A stretch of 26,477 nt of DNA from Planctomycetota bacterium (lineage in GTDB: Bacteria > Planctomycetota > DG-23 > SLPQ01). Below are positions 23,036 to 26,477 of this stretch, one piece after another. The DNA lies in the NCBI GenBank assembly GCA_021160625.1, contig JAGHCE010000020.1, positions 1 to 26,477 of the forward strand, given 5' to 3'. A model generated the notes under the pieces. That model made no database searches, was not told the origin of the DNA, and saw nothing but the letters and a program-made list of their open reading frames with translations. Numbering within the stretch: the first letter of the stretch is position 1; each line of letters starts with the position of its first letter. Made by a program: the position numbers and the translations under genes.

Positions 23036-23105
23036 AGGCCAGATGATCGCCGTAGGCAACGTCTGCGGCCCTCATAATAGCAAGGGGGGGGGCAAAGCCC
23101 TCCCC
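23035..23105 (+). repeat. Mosaic intergenic repeat, copy 7 (B-C)
   Basis: GAAGGCCAGATGA leads to hairpin B (23049-23057 and 23061-23069, loop AAC, two G.T pairs). A C element with an AAA loop and a run of nine G (23084-23105) follows. It ends four bases before the stop of the convergent GHMP kinase gene and could double as its terminator. Confidence 0.78.
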
Positions 23106-23108
23106 TCT

Positions 23109-24098
23109 TCAGGGTTTTTCGAGGGTGACCTCGACGCCGGGTGAGGGTTCGAGCGCGAGGAAGTTCACCGCGCCGGCTTGTTTGAGGGCCGGTTTCTGTT
23201 TTTCAGGGTCGAGCGAGAGGACGATAATCGTGCCGCCGCCGCCGGCGCCGGCGAGCTTGGCGGCAAGCGCCCCGTTTTCGAGCGCGGCCTCTATCATCGT
23301 GTTGTTGCGCTCGCCCGAGGGGCTTATGTGGTCCTGGATACGGTTGTTCTCGTTCATATAATCGGCAAGCGTCTCCCAGTCGCCCTCGACAAGAGCGCGC
23401 TTGGCCCTGCGCGCAAGGGCGCTTATCCTCTCGTAGCCCTCGATCACCTGCTTCTCGCCGTCGAGCCATCGCTCGCGGACCGGCAGGTGCACCTGGCCGG
23501 AGACGTGCTTTATCCCCGAGTGCGCCAGGAAGAAGGGAAGGCTGTTCACGTGCGGCTCCAGCGGCTCGATCGTCGCGTAGATTTCCTCGCCGAGCCTGCG
23601 GTAATTTTCCTTTTCGCGGAAGTCCATAAAGTTTATCCCGCCGAACACCGTCATATAGTGGTCCTGGTAACCGCAGTGAACCTTGAGGTAGTTGAGCTCT
23701 ATTATCCGGACCATCTCCGCAAGGTAGTAGCGGCTGACGTCACACTTCTCCATCCGCAGGATCGCCGCCACGAGCGCCGATAGTATCGCCGTCGAACCGG
23801 AAAGCCCCCCCTGGATGGGTATCCTGGTCGTGATCGTGACGGCAATCTTCGCGTCGGTCATTTTGAAAAACTGCATCACCGCCCGCACGACGTCGAAGCG
23901 GTCGTTCTTGAGGAGGTAGTCCCTTGGCGTATGAAAGACGGTGGAGAGCTCACCGACCGTCACGCGCATCTCGTCGGCGTCCTCAATGACGACCTTCGCA
24001 CGTTCCTTCAGGGTGCAAGAAATGACGCTGCCGCCGTAGCCGTCGGTGGGGTTTCCGACTATGCCGGCGCGCCCGGGGGCTGTGGCCGTTATCCGCAT
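23109..24098 (-). CDS. GHMP sugar kinase, glucuronokinase-like
   Basis: This 329-residue GHMP-family kinase phosphorylates a small hydroxyl compound with ATP. Motif 1 is APGRAGIVGNPTDGYGG (7-23), motif 2 the phosphate loop PIQGGLSGSTAILSAL (94-109), and motif 3 KLAGAGGGGTIIVLS near the C-terminus. GNPTD in motif 1, the GYQDHY stretch (Asp146) and GGINFMDF (153-160) resemble plant glucuronokinases, as I recall them (GNPSD and GLVYMDF), more than galactokinase or mevalonate kinase. If so it makes glucuronate-1-phosphate or a similar sugar-1-phosphate. It follows the GalU-like gene by nine bases in an operon, which fits a salvage route to a UDP-sugar. Substrate assignment remains inference. Confidence 0.82.
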   Translation of the reverse strand: MRITATAPGRAGIVGNPTDGYGGSVISCTLKERAKVVIEDADEMRVTVGELSTVFHTPRDYLLKNDRFDVVRAVMQFFKMTDAKIAVTITTRIPIQGGLSGSTAILSALVAAILRMEKCDVSRYYLAEMVRIIELNYLKVHCGYQDHYMTVFGGINFMDFREKENYRRLGEEIYATIEPLEPHVNSLPFFLAHSGIKHVSGQVHLPVRERWLDGEKQVIEGYERISALARRAKRALVEGDWETLADYMNENNRIQDHISPSGERNNTMIEAALENGALAAKLAGAGGGGTIIVLSLDPEKQKPALKQAGAVNFLALEPSPGVEVTLEKP

Positions 24099-24107
24099 GC
24101 TGACAAC

Positions 24108-25019
24108 CTACTCGGCCTGCAGGCCGCGGATGATGTGCTGGCGAACGATGTAACCGTACTTCTCGTCGTCCATCGCGAAGTCCACGAACGCCTTGAAGTA
24201 CGACTCGAAATTGCCTATGTCGTAGCGCCGCTGGTCCTTTGCCAGACGCATACAATAGACCGGCTTTCCCCAGTTGAGAAGTATCTGCACGGAGTCGGTA
24301 AGTTGCAGCTCGCCGCCTTTCTGCGGGACGGTCCTGTCGATGGCCTCGAAGATGACGGGGTCGAAGACGTAGCGCGCGGCGATCGCCAGGTGGCTTTTGG
24401 CCTCCTCGGGTGATGGTTTCTCGACCATGCCGTCGATCTCAAAGACCTCCCCGGGGCTTGCCTGGCCCTTGGGAGAAACGATGCCGTAATGGTGCACCAT
24501 ATCCGCCGGCACCTCCTCCACCGCGATCACGGCGGCGGCATGCTTGGCGGTGAAGGCATCGATCATATCGCTCATCAGCGCGCCTCGGCCGGAGTCCTTT
24601 ATGATGCTGTCGCCCAGCGCCACGACAAACGGCTCTTCCCCGACGAAGTTCCGCCCGGTTGCCACGGCGTCGGCGAGGCCCTTGAGCTCGCGCTGTCTCA
24701 CGAAGAAAAAGCCTGCATCGGTGTCTTCGTAGTCAAGCGCGGCAAGAAGCTCGGAGCGCCCCGCTTCCGACAGTTTTCTCACCAGCTCCTGGTCGTGGTC
24801 GAAATGATCCTCTATGGAGGTCTTTTGCCGTCCGGTGACGAAGAGTATTTCGCTTAGATCCGCGCGTTGCATCTCCTCCACCACGTACTGCACGACGGGC
24901 TTCCTGCCGACGGGCAGCATCTCCTTGGGCTGGCTCTTCGTAACGGGAAGGAGCCTCGTGCCCGCGCCGGCCACCGGGATCACGACCTTCCTTATCGAAA
25001 TCTTTTCGCCTGTCGGCAT
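24108..25019 (-). CDS. GalU-like UTP:sugar-1-phosphate uridylyltransferase
   Basis: This 303-residue cytoplasmic nucleotidyltransferase couples UTP and a sugar-1-phosphate to give a UDP-sugar. The opening VVIPVAGAGTRLLPVTK (12-28) and QPKEMLPVGRKPVVQYVVEE (30-49) are nearly classic GalU. Other elements are ALGDSII (Mg-binding Asp137), DGMVEKPSPEEA, GELQLTDSVQ and YDIGNFESYFKAFVDFA. The GLGHAV motif of typical GalU reads GLADAV here (114-119), which may mean a different sugar. Its ATG overlaps the stop of the TPR gene by one base (TAATG), and the GHMP kinase follows nine bases on. The gene name galU is withheld because of the changed motif. Confidence 0.88.
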   Translation of the reverse strand: MPTGEKISIRKVVIPVAGAGTRLLPVTKSQPKEMLPVGRKPVVQYVVEEMQRADLSEILFVTGRQKTSIEDHFDHDQELVRKLSEAGRSELLAALDYEDTDAGFFFVRQRELKGLADAVATGRNFVGEEPFVVALGDSIIKDSGRGALMSDMIDAFTAKHAAAVIAVEEVPADMVHHYGIVSPKGQASPGEVFEIDGMVEKPSPEEAKSHLAIAARYVFDPVIFEAIDRTVPQKGGELQLTDSVQILLNWGKPVYCMRLAKDQRRYDIGNFESYFKAFVDFAMDDEKYGYIVRQHIIRGLQAE

Positions 25020-26477
25020 TACTCGCCCCCTTTTTGTGCCTCGTCAATCTGCCTTAGCAATTCCTGCGCGACGGCGTTGTCCGGGTCGAGCTCGATGGCC
25101 CTGCGCAGCTCGCCGGCGGCCCTCGCCACGTCGCCAGTCATCCCGCACGCCCGCGCAAGGTTCAAGTGCGCGGCTGCAAGGTCCGGCTGCAACCTTACCG
25201 CCTCCTCCAGGAATTTCCTCGCCCGAAGCGCCTCCCCCGACTGCAGGTAAACGACACCCAGGTTTACCATCGCCTCGGCGTACGAGGGATCAGCATCAAG
25301 CGCCTTGTTGTAATACCCCGTCGCCGCCGAAAAGTCGCCTTTTTGCGAGGCAATCTTGCCAAGATTATACCAAGCTCGAGCGTATTTCGGATCCCTTGAA
25401 ACCGCCTGTCGGTAGGCCCCCAAGGCGCGCTCCCTGTGCCCCTGGCGCTTCAAAACGCCGCCCAGCGCGAAAAACGCCTCCCGCCGCGACGGGTCAAGTG
25501 CAATCGCCTGTTTAAGCGGCACCTCGGCGGCGGCCAGCCTCCCGGCCCCGCAGAGTGCCTCGGCCTCACAAAGTCGCGCCTCGTACTGCCCCTTCCAATC
25601 CGTCTCGCCGAGTTCGCGCGCACGGGCAAACTCGCTAAGAGCATCCTCCGCCCGGCCCATCACGGCCAGGACCTTGCCCCTCGCCAGGTGCACCTTGCCC
25701 GCCAGGGGCGTGATTTTCCCGGCACGGTCGATTTCCGCAAGCGCCTTTTCGTACTCCGGCGGCTCGATGCCGGCATACGCCGAAGCCAGAAGAAGCCTTG
25801 CCTCGACACTTTGGGGAAACTCGTTTACGACACTTGACCACAGGGAAAGGCTGTCGTGCCATACGCGGTTCCTCGCGTATGTCCGTGCACCGTCGGCGGC
25901 GACGAGGCCCGCACAGAGCACCACCGCCATCCACCTCGACGCGGCAAGGGACCCTCGGCCGGCCGCCTGGGGGAGGCGGGTGCCCCACACGAACCACAGG
26001 AGCCCCGCGGTCGCTATGAGAAAGCCCACCGACGGCAGGTACAGGTACCGGTCCGCGACGAGTACGTTGATGGATACGAAGTTCATCACCGGCGCGAGCG
26101 TAATGAAAAACCACGCCGTCCCGAAGGCAAAGAGCCCCGTCCAGCCGGGCGGGTGTCCCTTCGCGCGTGCTCTCACGGTGATGATGAGCCACACAACCCC
26201 CACCGCCATCGCCGCCAGCACCACCACGGACGCCCCCAGCATCCAGCCGGATACGCCGAAGTCGGCCGTGTCGCCGTAGGGGTAGCGCGCGGAGAGGAAG
26301 TTGGGGAAGACCATCGTCTTGACGTAGTAGACTGCGACCCAGGCCATAAAGAGGGCTGTGGGAGCCTTCCCGCCGAAGTGCCACGGCCGGATGGCGCCCG
26401 AAACGCCGGCAAAATGAATCGCTATCCCTGCAATCGCGGCGGCGGCGGCAAAATACGCCACCCATACCGGAAGAAAC
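25019..26477 (-). CDS. Multi-TM protein with C-terminal TPR repeats (partial)
   Basis: The reading frame stays open to the right edge of the window, so the N-terminus is missing; at least 485 residues are visible. The visible first part has four to five transmembrane segments and VADRYLYLPSVGF, a motif shared with TMTC-like (GT-C fold) membrane proteins with TPR tails. The remainder forms about seven TPR units (for example AWYNLGKIASQKGDFSAATG and AMVNLGVVYLQSGEALRARK), ending with QIDEAQKGGE. TMTC relatives transfer mannose to proteins in eukaryotes. In bacteria the role is open, and protein or lipid glycosylation is a guess. It is translationally coupled to the GalU-like gene. Confidence 0.85.
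   Translation of the reverse strand, partial: FLPVWVAYFAAAAAIAGIAIHFAGVSGAIRPWHFGGKAPTALFMAWVAVYYVKTMVFPNFLSARYPYGDTADFGVSGWMLGASVVVLAAMAVGVVWLIITVRARAKGHPPGWTGLFAFGTAWFFITLAPVMNFVSINVLVADRYLYLPSVGFLIATAGLLWFVWGTRLPQAAGRGSLAASRWMAVVLCAGLVAADGARTYARNRVWHDSLSLWSSVVNEFPQSVEARLLLASAYAGIEPPEYEKALAEIDRAGKITPLAGKVHLARGKVLAVMGRAEDALSEFARARELGETDWKGQYEARLCEAEALCGAGRLAAAEVPLKQAIALDPSRREAFFALGGVLKRQGHRERALGAYRQAVSRDPKYARAWYNLGKIASQKGDFSAATGYYNKALDADPSYAEAMVNLGVVYLQSGEALRARKFLEEAVRLQPDLAAAHLNLARACGMTGDVARAAGELRRAIELDPDNAVAQELLRQIDEAQKGGE

Noticed and set aside
2398..23105. Repeat units share an open frame (AEGQ...DNV.GP.SK.GAKP) that could be a small protein or an in-frame coding insert
   Set aside because: Differences between copies change amino acids freely while preserving hairpin pairing, the frame has no consistent start or ribosome site, and no copy lies in a recognised gene. 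The open frame follows from the fixed GC-rich repeat.

Overview
The window is a high-GC stretch of bacterial chromosome with normal, densely packed bacterial gene structure. It has strong Shine-Dalgarno sites, sigma70-like promoters and several tightly spaced minus-strand operons. I see no rRNA, tRNA, CRISPR array, phage gene or transposase. The gene mix suggests an uncultivated bacterium of the Planctomycetota, Hydrogenedentota or Sumerlaeota kind: Gfo/Idh oxidoreductase, UroD-like methyltransferase-family protein, DUF4832 protein, giant beta-helix protein, DUF72, TPR membrane protein, glucuronokinase-like GHMP kinase. That placement is inferred from gene families and is not proven.

Layout, left to right. 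121-2214: a lone 6-TM protein, converging on a minus-strand operon of a DedA/VTT protein, a LOG-like protein and a small membrane protein. 2586-3830: a Gfo/Idh dehydrogenase behind a clear promoter. 4010-5938: a TudS-like (DUF523) protein and a divergent DUF72 protein. 5979-7668: a membrane-anchored hypothetical and a xylitol/sorbitol-type dehydrogenase. 7942-11310: a 1122-residue secreted protein with three DUF1565-type beta-helix modules. 11356-15244: a four-gene minus-strand operon of HEAT-repeat membrane protein, UroD-family protein, NodB-type deacetylase and DegT aminotransferase. An anchored DUF4832 protein (15391-16908) lies upstream of it on the same strand. 17287-18030: a monocistronic, well-expressed-looking secreted helical protein with a textbook terminator. 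18152-21412: transketolase followed by purD. 21905-22747: a LolA-like lipoprotein. 23109 to the right edge: an operon of TPR/multi-TM protein, GalU-like nucleotidyltransferase and glucuronokinase-like GHMP kinase, which together look like a nucleotide-sugar and surface-glycan unit.

The most unusual content is between the genes. Six intergenic gaps carry pieces of one mosaic family of short palindromes. Module A is a GTAG-headed palindrome. Module B is a hairpin with an AAC loop and paired changes in its arms. Module C is a GC hairpin with a GAA loop. Module D is a CCACCAGTGCCAC palindrome. All seven A/B/C-type units have the same order and lie on the + strand, whatever the direction of the neighbouring genes. 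This resembles a REP/BIME family spread through single-stranded DNA, or a replication-oriented signal. I regard it as the best candidate for something undescribed here.
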